Part shown: piece by piece, positions 1 through 9,586 of the stretch
How the letters are laid out: every line of letters begins with the position of its first letter
How positions within the stretch are numbered: position 1 is the first letter of the stretch
Assembly: GCA_021464525.1 (NCBI GenBank)
Contig: JADRCO010001156.1
Span: 1-21,929 of the forward strand
Reading direction: 5' to 3'
Source: Rhizophagus sp. LPA8_4_AMF
Lineage: Eukaryota > Glomeromycota > Glomeromycetes > Glomerales > Glomeraceae
Length of the DNA: 21,929 nucleotides
Notes under the pieces: model-generated
Databases searched by the model: none
What the model was told of the DNA's origin: nothing
Seen by the model: only the letters and a program-made list of their open reading frames with translations
Program-made: the position numbers and the translations under genes

Positions 1-1150
1 ATTCGCATCTGATTGAGTTTACATTTGTTTTATTGTGTTACATTCGTAAATTGATCGACAGTGATATATTTATTAGTATTTTAATATAGTTTATTTCACT
101 ACGCGTTTACCGTCATTTATAATTCCTTCTGCTTACCATATACATATACGCTTATTTTTATAAGCATTAAAGAACTGGCTTTAACAATAGTAATGTCAAA
201 CATTTGAATCGGATTTTAAATCACGTGATGTTGGTCATTTTACCAACGAGTAGATTTTTAAAGGAATAAAATTTAAAATTAAATATTTTTTTTTTCGTGA
301 AATTCCACAAAATACTCAATTTATTAAAATTTAACGTTTTCATAATGAAAGTTGAAAGTTTTTAAATTAAATATTTGAAATTTAATTACAAAATTTTTGC
401 AGTTAATGGTTAATTTTCAGGTTAATGATCGTATTCACATGTCCATTTGACTATAATAAATTTATTATAGAAATGCATTTGCTTTTTCCACTGATATTAT
501 GAAGATGTGCTTCGAATTTTAGAACAAATGTAATTGGAATTCGGAAGTATAATTTACTATGTTCGGCTGACATGTGATTATGCAAATCCGCAGATAGAAT
601 TGTGGGTTTGCAGATTCATATGATATTGAAATTATTGCAGCTGCAGATACCATTTAAGGGTCAATTAAATAATTTAACCAATAACTTTTGTCAATATTGT
701 CATGTCTCGGAAGTTTCGAAGATTTCGGAATTTAGAAATCTGGCGAAACTAGCTTTGCTTGGCCAACTCATAGGTTTCTCCCACAACACTAGTTGTAAAT
801 TAGAAACGAAAAAACTATTTTTTTTTATTGTTAAAAAAGAATCATTTTCTTGTTTCTTTATTCTTTATTAAAAATTTTACAGAATTTAGAAAATTAGAAA
901 ATTTTTTTTTTTCATTTTTTTATCAATCAATTGATCGTTTTTTATCAAATAATGTTATCTGAAAAAATTAATATCATAGCTATAATTGATACAGTATTCT
1001 TTAAACCAAATTATTTATTAAAGTTTTTTTTTTTTTTTTTGTAAAATGAGTTTAAATAATATTTCTTTCTTCATTTCTTTGTAAAAAAAAATTATTCTAA
1101 ATAAATTTTATTTCGTTTAATTAAATATTAAATTTCATATTTATTATTTG
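1..1150. other. AT-rich intergenic stretch, no gene recognised
   Basis: Long A and T tracts, no recognisable protein. A short open frame at 602-871 (+) has the composition of random AT-rich sequence and resembles nothing I know. A palindromic ATCACGTGAT (E-box core CACGTG) lies at 220-229; the same ten bases recur at 9400-9409. Confidence 0.6.
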
Positions 1151-1278
1151 TTTTAGCTCTTCAAAGAAAAAGATGAATAATCCGATGCCGATCTTTTGTC
1201 AACTCAGTTCCGAAATTTTGCCAGCAGCAACGCCGAATCAGCGCCGAGCTGATCATTGTTCTTTTGTCAGACCCAGAC

Positions 1279-1470
1279 ATGTCATAGTTATGCATACAAT
1301 TCTTAAAACTTATGATCATACATTTGCAAATGATGCATTTTGCATAAAAAGGCGTTTAATAATAATAAAAATGCCATAGTCATGCATGTAATGCTTGTAC
1401 TTATGATCAACAATTGTATAAATATTGTTACCATATATATTCATACTAATAAATCCGTTTAATAATAAAA
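1279..1470. repeat. Tandem duplication, 92-bp period
   Basis: Two diverged copies begin ATGTCATAGTTATGCAT (1279) and ATGCCATAGTCATGCAT (1371). Each continues with CTTATGATCA and ends with CGTTTAATAATAA. The first copy overlaps a 68-codon open frame (1173-1379) that I do not regard as a gene. The segment just before it (1173-1278) is richer in G+C than its surroundings and lies upstream of the array gene at 1539, so it could be leader or promoter. That role is only inferred. Confidence 0.7.
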
Positions 1471-1538
1471 GAAAGAAATAAAAAGACATTACATTATCTT
1501 TTCCAGGTAGGAAGGAATTTTAAAATAATTATATAGCA

Positions 1539-3431
1539 ATGGCTCTCAATAATAATAAAGGTAAAAAAATTATATATTTGGCATGAACATTTAATTCAAA
1601 TTAGATTCTAAAATTTTTAAACAAATTTGCAACTAGTTTTCTATGGCGCTGAAGAATTTGAAGAAAGAAATACCAAGGAATCTAAAGGTATATCAAATAA
1701 GCTGAAACATTAAAATTTTATTTAAAAAAAATTTTTTTTGTAATCTATTATTATATCTTATGTAATATACACATATTAACTTACGAGCTAAATTATTTTA
1801 AATGAAATATAGTTAGTTTAATTTATAAGTCATCTTATAATTGAATAATAATAATAATAATGAAATTACTCATTTTTGTTATATCTCATATAACTAAATA
1901 ATTTATTTAATAATTAAAATTATTTTGTAATTTCTTTTAGATGCTGGTAGGTTATATTTAATTCTACACATATTATTTAGAAAAAAGTAATTTATCGACC
2001 CCTGGTGTATCGACCCTTATTTGGCGCTTGATGTCACGCCCACTTTTCAAAATTACTAAGTATTCTGAGAACTTGAAATCTTTTCAGTGTTTAAAATCCT
2101 ATTTGTCACGTAATTTGTCACATTCTTAATTTCTTAATGCCGTAATGCTGGCCAAAAATCAAGGAGGTCGATGTATCAGGGGCTGAAAATATTTAATTTA
2201 ACTAACTGAATTTTTTAAATAAAAATTACTCAACAATATAGGGGCAGGGGGTAAGTTATTTATTTAATTTTATTATTATGTATTTTTATAATATTTACAT
2301 ATAATTATAGACTAACCTAAAAATTATCTTATAATTTCTTTAGACGGTAAGTTATAAGTTATTTTATTTAATTTTATTATACGCATTTATAAAATATTTT
2401 TACTTAAATAATTATTCAATAATATAGGGAGTAAGTTATTTATTTAATTTTATTATAACATATTTGTATAATATTTTAACATATAATATAAACTAACTAA
2501 ATTCTCTGTTTAAAAATTAATCAATAATATAGCTTGTAAGTAATTCTATTATAACATATTTTATAAATGTTACACAATTTAAACTAACTAAATTGTTTAT
2601 TTAAAAATTATTTAATAATATAGTTCGTAAGTTATTTATTAATTTTATTATTACTTATTTATATAATATTTACATATAATTTAAACTGACTATATTCTTT
2701 ATTTTAAAAATTATTTAATAATATAGAAAGTATGTTATTTATTCAATTCTATTATTACTTATTTATATAATATTTACATATAATTTAAACTAATTTAATT
2801 CATTATTTAAAAAATTATTTTATATTATAGGCAGTAAGTTATTTATTTCATTCTATTATTACATATTTATATAATATTTACAAATAATTTAAACTAACTA
2901 AAAAAATTATTTTAGAATGTAAGTTATTTTTAATTCTACCATCACATTTCAGTTATATAATGCTTACATATAACAAACTAACTAAATTCTTTATTTAAGA
3001 ATTATTTAATAATGTAGCTCGTAAGTTATTTATTTAATTCTATTATTACATTATTGCATATCATTTATAAAACGAACTAAATTCTTTGTTTAAAAAAATT
3101 ATTTAATAATATAGCAAGTAAGTTAGCTATTTATTTAATTTTATTATTTAATATGTACATACTGTATAAATTTGGCTAACTAAATTTTTTATTTAAAAAA
3201 TTATTTAATAATGTAGTGTGTAAGCTATTTATTTAATTCATTATTACGTAATTATATGGTATTTACATACAATTCAAACTAACTAAATTCTTTGTTTAAA
3301 AAACCATTTAATAATATAGCTCGTAAGTTATTTTTTTAATTCATTATTACGTATTTTTAGAATATTTACATATACTTTAAACTAACATATTTTATAATAT
3401 AGACGGATGTGAAATTAATTCAATAATTTAG
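1539..3431 (+). CDS. Putative multi-intron gene with eleven consecutive 3-nt exons; product unknown
   Basis: No family recognised. Start ATG 1539. Exons follow GT-AG rules: 1539-1560, 1637-1687, 1941-1946, 2242-2250, then eleven exons of exactly 3 nt (2344, 2428, 2533, 2624, 2727, 2831, 2916, 3018, 3115, 3217, 3320), then 3403-3431 with stop TAG. All introns fall in phase 1, and joining every exon gives an open frame of 49 codons without an internal stop. The N-terminal part (MALNNNKVFYGAEEFEERN, then TKESK) is Glu/Lys-rich; no signal peptide or membrane segment is seen. Because every micro-exon is 3 nt and phase 1, skipping any of them leaves the downstream frame unchanged. Alternatives: the array is one composite intron removed stepwise, or it is untranscribed. 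Absence of stops over so few codons is weak evidence, so the coding call stays tentative. Confidence 0.4.
1947..3402 (+). repeat. Tandem array of intron-like units (80-102 nt each) separated by 3-nt spacers
   Basis: From 2251 to 3402 twelve units follow each other. Each starts GTAAGTTATTTATT or a close variant (one GTATGT at 2730, one GTAAGC at 3220). Most have AACTAACTAAATT or a close variant about 30 nt before the end. Nearly all finish in AATATAG, AATGTAG or TTTAG. Intron spans are 2251-2343, 2347-2427, 2431-2532, 2536-2623, 2627-2726, 2730-2830, 2834-2915, 2919-3017, 3021-3114, 3118-3216, 3220-3319 and 3323-3402. A thirteenth unit, 1947-2241, is stretched by an inserted element. The spacers are ACG at 2344, GGA at 2428, CTT at 2533, TTC at 2624, AAA at 2727, GCA at 2831, AAT at 2916, CTC at 3018, CAA at 3115, TGT at 3217 and CTC at 3320. 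Splice signals are conserved while the triplets differ almost every time. Confidence 0.9.
1995..2186. mobile_element. MITE-like inverted-repeat insertion inside an array intron
   Basis: Left end CGACCCCTGGTGTATCGACC (1996-2015) is an imperfect inverted copy of the right end GGTCGATGTATCAGGGGCTG (2166-2185), 15 of 20 matching. The interior is richer in G+C than the flanks. It splits the unit that starts GTAGGTTATATTTAATT (1947) and resumes with TTAACTAACTGAATTT (about 2196) and acceptor AATATAG (2241). Without it that intron would be about 100 nt, like its neighbours. No target-site duplication is clear. No coding capacity. Confidence 0.6.
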
Positions 3432-3540
3432 ATATTAAATCGGATGGCAATTTATAATTATTTGTATCTTTTTAAAAAGTTTTAAGTGATATTTGATATC
3501 ATATATTCAACAAAAATTGTTCTTTATTTTATTGTTTTAG

Positions 3541-3730
3541 ATTTATTTGAACACTAAGGCTAAAATAGCAAAATATTATACAAGATTCTTAGTTTGTAAT
3601 TTAAATAATTCCTATTTTTTTAAATTTTATATGTATTTTCATTTTTTATAATTATTTAAACACTAAGGCTAGAATAGTAAATATTTTGCAAATTTCTTAG
3701 TTTGTAATTTAAATAAATCAACTTTTCAAT
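3541..3730. repeat. Tandem duplication, 109-bp period, downstream of the array
   Basis: Two copies share AACACTAAGGCTA (3550 and 3659) and TCTTAGTTTGTAATTTAAAT. They lie between the + array and the decayed minus-strand units. Function unknown. Confidence 0.7.
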
Positions 3731-3882
3731 TGTTAAATATAAATTATCAAAATAATGACACTCATTCCGATGCATATATATGTAAAATTAAAATAAATAG
3801 TAAATTAAAATAATCTTTTAAGATATTTTATTTAAATAATAACAGAAGTTAATATTGTAATATTAAATTAAATAGATAACTT

Positions 3883-4064
3883 ACACACTATAATATTAGA
3901 TAATTTTTTAAATAAGTATATAGTTGGTTTGAATTATATATAAGGGTATTATAATAATAGAATCAAATAAATAACTTAGTCTCTATAGTATATTATTGAA
4001 TAATTTTGAATAAAGAATTCAGTTGGTTTAAACTATATGTAAATATTATAATAAATAAATGACT
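3883..4064 (-). repeat. Decayed array units in inverted orientation
   Basis: Read on the minus strand, this holds one good junction with the array's architecture: acceptor ATTATAG, triplet TGT (3885-3887), donor GTAAGTTATC. The next junction has triplet AGA (3980-3982), but its donor has become CTAAGTTATT, so the GT is lost. Branch-like AACCAACT sequences stand where CTAAC is expected. These units look like old, unselected relatives of the + array, which makes the intactness of the + copies more striking. Confidence 0.65.
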
Positions 4065-4762
4065 GATAATTTGCCAACTAAATAAATTACAAAATAATTT
4101 TAAACTGGGAAACGGTGACTGTTACGAAGTCTGGAGCTTCAATGAATAGTAATAAAATTATGTTAAATATGGAAAATATTTATATTAACTGTTAAATGTA
4201 TTAAATGTGTTTTAAAGATTAAAAAAAATAAAGAATAATTTCTTTTAATAACGACTCATTATTTCAATTTATTTTTTATAAACCCAAGAATTGGTATTTA
4301 ACTAATTTTGCTAAAAACAAGGGAATTTAAAAAAAATTAGGTACGGGACTAGATTTTAATTTTGGCGTTAGGTCAAAGTTAATTTCATTTGTAAAATCCA
4401 TTATGATATATTTAGAAAATTCTGTTAAACAATAAAAATTAAGTAGCAGCATTTATATTTTGATATTTTATGCATCCATTGTGATTTTAGGAATTTTTTG
4501 AAACTTTAAGAACATTCTTTATTATGATACTAACTTATTTGAATTATTTTAAATCAGTGTAAAAATAATTTCGTAAAAAAAAATCTATGAAAATTTACTG
4601 TTACAGCGGTGTCAGTGATCAATTCATGAAGAAATTATTCAATTTTATTTTTCTAAACGGAATATTTCCTGATTGTATATAATTAGTATAATATAATCCA
4701 TTTTCGGAAATATTATTATGACAATTTACCTACTAAATTTTTTAAAATTATGTATTGATATG
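4065..4762. other. AT-rich spacer, nothing recognised
   Basis: No open frame, RNA gene or clear repeat seen on either strand. Confidence 0.5.
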
Positions 4763-4917
4763 TTTCGCCGAATCCATTTCACTAAAACCCATTTCACCGA
4801 AGACATATTGCTAAATGATGTTTTGTTGATCTGAAAGTCCATTTTCTCTGAAGGTACATTCATCGAATCCTTTTCCCCGGATCATCCATTTCACTGACAT
4901 CAATTTTGCCGAATCCC
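4763..4917. repeat. Degenerate short tandem repeat around CCATTTCACCGAA
   Basis: Phrases such as TTTCGCCGAATCCATTTCAC, CCCATTTCACCGAA, CATCGAATCC and TTTTGCCGAATCCC recur over 155 bp with a spacing near 20 bp and much decay. It sits upstream of the Crinkler pseudogene. Confidence 0.65.
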
Positions 4918-5338
4918 ACAGACAGCTTCACAAGTGAACAGGACCTGCCCTCATGATATACCGTACCAAAAAGTAAAAACTCGAACAAATGACTATCGTT
5001 ACCTTATTTCGTACAAATTCAACAACACGTGGTCATGAGAAAAAACAAAATGTTATACCGCCACAAAAGAAGAAATCGGATAGCCTTTTGAATATGTTAT
5101 TTCCGTTATTTCCATATCCAGAATGAAATAATACAGAAATAGAATCACTGCGGGTGTTAATGATGTCATCCGATTAACGGTTAAACATCTCTCCGATTTT
5201 TTTTTTTATTAATTTCGGACTCATAGTTGAGACGGTCCTTTACTAAGCAATAATTGATGTGAAGTAGGTTTTACCTTTTGTTTGTTGAGTGTGGTAAACT
5301 ATGTCTTTTTTGTATTTGGAAATACGCACAATAATATA
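4918..5338 (+). other. Upstream region of the Crinkler pseudogene
   Basis: Non-coding sequence less AT-biased than the surrounding spacers, ending with TTGTTGAG and AATATA just before the ATG at 5339. It probably contains the old promoter of the pseudogene, but no defined element can be pointed to. Confidence 0.35.
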
Positions 5339-7489
5339 ATGGCTTCTAACGATTTAAAGACTACAATCATAATAACCCTGCAGTGTTTAGTTGTTCTCCA
5401 AGAAAATACACCGAGGTATAGGATTCCGAACAGATTAACTATATTGACAATAGACATTTCCGGATCTTTATCTATTGGACACCTTAAAGAAGCTATTTAT
5501 AAAAAAATCTACTGCGTTTACAAATGTTTCAGCAGACGATTTGATTCTTAGTTTGGTTAGAATTTCTTGTGAAGAACTTCTAGCATTAAGCAATAACCCA
5601 GATCCACATACTTAAATATTATCATCAAGCAAAAGAGAACTCTTGTCTGTGGAAGACATTGCAAAATTATTTCCAAGAAACTCTCCACCACCCTCCGAAC
5701 ATGTCCATATTCTAGTTGAACAACCAATATGTGGAAGCTCTGATGAATTCCAATATAAAGTCCAGTCTAGATGTGAAAATGATAAAATTTGGATAATAAC
5801 TGCATGCGTTCATACTACCCCAGAGACTTCTGTTATGATAGACTCTCCTTCGACAAGAAATTGGACATGTTATGCACCAAAATATTGATATCTTTTTCGA
5901 TACCACTTTTCCTATGACACAAACCAAGCATTAGTTATTGACGAGATCATGGAAAAATGTAGACGAGAAGAGAAATGGAATAATGAATGGATAGGATGAC
6001 CTAAAGATGGATCGTTGGAAACCCAGTATTATCGACCTGTCCTCACCTTGATAAACTATGTGATTCAAGAGTGTAATAGATTTCTGGTAAATTTGCAAGG
6101 ACTGCGATAGTTCATGTTAACTGTTGTCCAATACAAAATCGAATAGGTGCAATATCTCGTAAACCAGATATCGTTTTAGTCGATTGTAGCAATGTCCAAC
6201 GAAAAGAAGGGAAATATATAGTATGTTGGAGCAATATTCATGTCGTGGATGAAGTAAAGCGTACAGACAAATGTGACAACATTAACACGGATCTAGAACT
6301 GGCCGGATATATATGTTCGTGAAATATTTGGCAATCAGCCAACTAGAAGGTTTGTTTTTGGGTTTACGATATGCGGGGCATCAATGCGTATTTGGCTTTT
6401 TGATCGTTCAGGAGGTATTGGCTCCCATGCTTTTAACATCATAAGGACCCCAAAATGTTTATTCGAGTTATCACTGAGTTTGCGACTATGGAAATTCTCA
6501 GCTTGGCTATGACCCACTGTCTTGATCTACTCTTTTAGTATTGGTCATATAGATTTTAAAATAGAAGATATGCATTCAGTGTCGGAGGGACAAAGTTGTG
6601 CCACAACAGCAGAAAATGAAATCGAACAGTTTGTATTAATTGAAAAAATATTTTATCGGACAGTCATATGCGGTCGTGCTACTGTTTGTTGGAAAGCACA
6701 ACGTTTGGACAATGATGGTAAAGAACTTAATGGACAAAGCGTATATTATAAAAGACTCTTGGCATTCTACTTCACGGGAATATACAGAAGGCGACCTCCT
6801 TAAAAAGGCTACAATTGCATTAAAGAATACGGTGAATTCTCGAGTTACGAAGTACTATTATCACGAAGATGTCTAACATCTAATCTCGCCATTTACCAAG
6901 AACGTTCTCGGTTTCAAAAGAGAAAAATAGTTGATGACACTTTTGAATGCATTAGAAAGAAACTATTTCTGCCTCTTGATAACAAAAATGCCAACAGTAG
7001 TGTGAATTCAGTTCCGTTAGAGCAAACTCCTTCAGAGTGAGAATTCCAAGCCAATAATCCCACAGGGAATCCAGATTTTGAAATAATCAAGTCTCTTCAG
7101 AGATATTTGATAGGTTCAACTTCGTCTGCTGTCAGAGCTAACAACATCCCGTTAAAAAACTAGAATATCGAATTCTTACTAAACTGATAACATCTTTGTA
7201 TGTGAAATTTATTTACTATTTTAATGACCACTTGGAACTACTAGTTTCTTTTCGTGATTCTATTGAAGGACATCGTAATTTGTATCAAATAGCTAAAATT
7301 CTTACAAGGACGTCTCACTGTACAACATTTTGATAGGAGGTGATGGACGGGAATTTATTATCGATTGATATTGGCTCGTGTCAAGAAAATAATAAAGTAC
7401 AAGGCAATTGATATTCTTCATCAGTAAATTGTTTAAGGCGTGGATTCCAAAAATATCGTAATTAATGAGGATCCCTATAGAACCTTCCC
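5339..7489 (+). pseudogene. Crinkler (CRN) effector head fused to FunK1-type kinase, 5' part, broken
   Basis: From ATG 5339 the reading begins with a CRN ubiquitin-like head (TIIITLQCLVVLQEN, then DISGSLSIGHLKEAIYKKI). After a frameshift near 5515 it continues with SADDLILSLVRI and, from about 5643, SVEDIAKLFPRNSPPP and HVHILVEQP, the typical end of the CRN head. Downstream pieces match a FunK1 N-terminal region: YYRPVLTLINYVIQEC (~6030), RKPDIVLVD (~6160), WSNIHVVDEVKRT (~6230), RRFVFGFTICGASMRIWLFD (~6350), then kinase fragments GRATVCWKA, KDSWHSTSRE and LYNILIGGDGREFIID. The last contains the R-D-x(4)-N catalytic-loop region (~7310-7370). Numerous stops and frame changes show it is dead. 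CRN proteins are secreted or host-directed effectors in related organisms; FunK1 is a fungal protein kinase family. Joining the two domains into one original gene is inferred from order and strand. It breaks off at the inserted element at 7490. Confidence 0.85.
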
Positions 7490-9586
7490 CACCAGCGAGG
7501 ATTCACTATCAAAAAATTTTATAGAATCCTTAAGGATCCTTAGGGATATTTATCATTACATATATTTATTTATTTATTAATAGTTATATTTTTAATTAAT
7601 TTATTTATTTATAGATTTAATAATATATTATTACATTTTTTTCCGAATTAATAAATATAGACAATAAAGTCTATTTTAATTACAAAGAAAATTCCAAATA
7701 TATTAATCAAAAAATGTAAATATAAAGTTCAAAGGCAGAATCTACAAATAAAAAATTAAAAATATTAGTGAACGTAATAAATAAAGAAATAAAAATGATA
7801 AGTTTTGCAACAAAACTAACCATCTTAGATTATTAACTCTCCCATCGATGTCCAGATAACCTAAAATAAAAAGTTATTTAACTTCTATTAAAAAAGAAAA
7901 CAAACGAGAAGTTTCTCAATGAAACTTACCGTTTTTAAATTATTAACTCACCTATTGATACCCACAAAAAACCAAGTAAAATAATGGTAGCAAAAGTTTT
8001 TAAAAAAAATAAAAATAAATTAAAAAAATATACTAGTGTACCGTCAGTATGAAAAAAATGTCTAAAAAAAAAAAATAAAATAAGTAAATAACGAACAGTT
8101 AGTAAGTTCGTTAAAATTAAGAAAAAAAAAATTGAAAATACTCTTTTTTTACTTGCCTATATTTCACATCGCTACAAATAATGCGGGAATGTTCTGCAAT
8201 AATTAACTCATAGTCCCTATCCAGATGCTTCGTTATGAACATAATATATGGACGGTCCATTTTCCTACTCTTCTGTCTTTACAGGACGGAATGTTTAAAG
8301 CGTGTCTAGCAATGTCCAGAAAGACTCGCCTAAAAAATGAAAACAAAACGAACAATTAGTAATATTCGTTAATAAAAAAAAATTTAGAAAATTTTTATTA
8401 TATTACTTGACGGTATCCTTATAATGAAGAATGTGAACTTAAAAATGTGAACATCAGCTTGTGGTATGGATGGTTTTGTTACTTTATAAACAAGTGTTTC
8501 TTATATTCCACGTCCAAAAACCGCCTAAAAAAAGAATAAAAGAACAGTTAGCAATGTTCGTTAATATATAAAAAAAAAATCGAAAATATTATTTATTTGT
8601 TTTACTTGCCAAATGTCATGTCCCGTTCGATTACCTGAAAACCCAGTAGTCCTAAAAAAAAAGAGAAAAAAAAACCGAACAGTTAGTAAAGTTCATTAAT
8701 AAAAAATAAATATTTTTATTTTACTTGCCAAAATTCACGTTCAAGTACCCGGCCTAGAAAAAGGACGTCTATAAAAAAATACATAAAACGAAACGTTCAG
8801 TTAACATTTCGTTAAAATAAAAAAAAATTTAACAGTTTGAACTTACCAAATGCCGCGTACCAGGGAAATACGAAAGAACCTAAAAAAAGAAAAAGGCCCG
8901 TCTAAAAAAAAAGAAAAAGAAAACAAAACATTAGTAAATGTTTTGTTCAAATAAAAAAATTTTTTTAAAAAACGATTTACCGCAAGAAAATCCAAAAAAC
9001 TACTAAAAAAAGAGAAAGAAACGAACCGTTAGAAATGTTCATTAAAAAGATGAAAGAAATAAATAAACAAAAGTTAAAACTTACCAGAATATTGCCTCCA
9101 AAGAAATCTGAAAGTACCGTCTAAAATAAATAAAAAAAAAAGCAACTAGAAACAGTTTGTTAAAAGAAATAATTAAAAATAAAAAAAAAAATACTAGAAA
9201 TCTTACCGGTGCTGTCTAAAATGTTTTGTTACGGAATTAGTAGAAAGAAGGAGAAAGAGGGGTAAAGAAGGGATAAAAAGGGGAAGAACGAGGTGAAGCT
9301 ATAAGGGAAAGGGCGAAAAAGGGATGAAGGATAGAGTGTGGGAGATGACTTGGAGATGAAAGTTTCGTAATACAGCATATCTGGCCGATCTAAGATTTCA
9401 TCACGTGATATACGTGATTCAATTTTGTTTTTTTTAGGTTTTAAAAAAAAGGTTTATCAGTAAATAAAATAAAAAAATTTGGTAAAAATCCTTAAGGATT
9501 TTTTATATAGAAATCTTTAAGGATCTAAGGATTCTGAAGTAATTTATGGAATCCTTAAGGAACTGTATTCTAAAAATTTACTGGTG
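7490..9586. mobile_element. 2.1-kb inverted-repeat element inserted in the kinase pseudogene; no transposase recognised
   Basis: The kinase reading stops near 7480 (DPYRT) and resumes near 9613 (FQHDLESFFYVLCW), so the DNA between is an insertion. Candidate termini are CACCAG (7490-7495) and its inverse CTGGTG (9581-9586). Subterminal copies of the palindrome ATCCTTAAGGAT lie at 7526-7537 on the left and 9488-9499, 9513-9524 (ATCTTTAAGGAT) and 9551-9562 (ATCCTTAAGGAA) on the right. Such repeats are usual transposase-binding arrangements in hAT and CACTA elements, but no clear target-site duplication was found, so the superfamily is open. The interior holds a minus-strand array of intron-like units (7800-9220). 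A pyrimidine-rich stretch (9240-9360, C/T on the minus strand) and a palindromic ATCACGTGAT (9400-9409) lie upstream of that array. Confidence 0.7.
7800..9220 (-). repeat. Minus-strand array of intron-like units with short exon-like spacers
   Basis: Read on the minus strand, units have donor GTAAGT or a variant, a TACTAAC-type branch site, a T-rich tract and TTTTTAG. Clear introns are 9121-9206, 9003-9084, 8902-8980, 8769-8846, 8653-8728 and 8525-8609. Spacers between them are 9207-9215 (9 nt), 9085-9120 (36), 8981-9002 (22), 8847-8901 (55, or 33 with a second AG at 8880), 8729-8768 (40) and 8610-8651 (42). Three donors read GCAAGT instead of GTAAGT (8728, 8609, 8156). Further, longer and less certain units run to about 7800; the spacers near 7845 and 7950 resemble each other (GAGTTAATAAT). 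Spacer lengths are not all multiples of three, no ATG-initiated frame joining them was found, and no protein family is recognised. It may be a real gene with alternative splicing or a decaying repeat. Confidence 0.6.

Noticed and set aside
602..871. 89-codon open frame (+)
   Set aside because: AT-rich, composition of random sequence, Phe/Leu/Lys heavy, no family and no splice context.
2251..3402. CRISPR array (regular repeats with spacers)
   Set aside because: Spacers are only 3 nt and repeats are diverged introns with splice signals in an evidently eukaryotic sequence.
5712..5927. Minus-strand 71-codon frame
   Set aside because: Shadow of the Crinkler pseudogene.
6335..6517. Minus-strand 60-codon frame
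   Set aside because: Antisense shadow of the FunK1 segment RRFVFGFTICGASMRIW on the + strand.
9233..9370. Minus-strand frame from ATG 9367 rich in Ser, Phe, Pro and Leu
   Set aside because: It is a translation of the pyrimidine-rich stretch and cannot be joined to the array exons with good splice sites; more likely leader or promoter.
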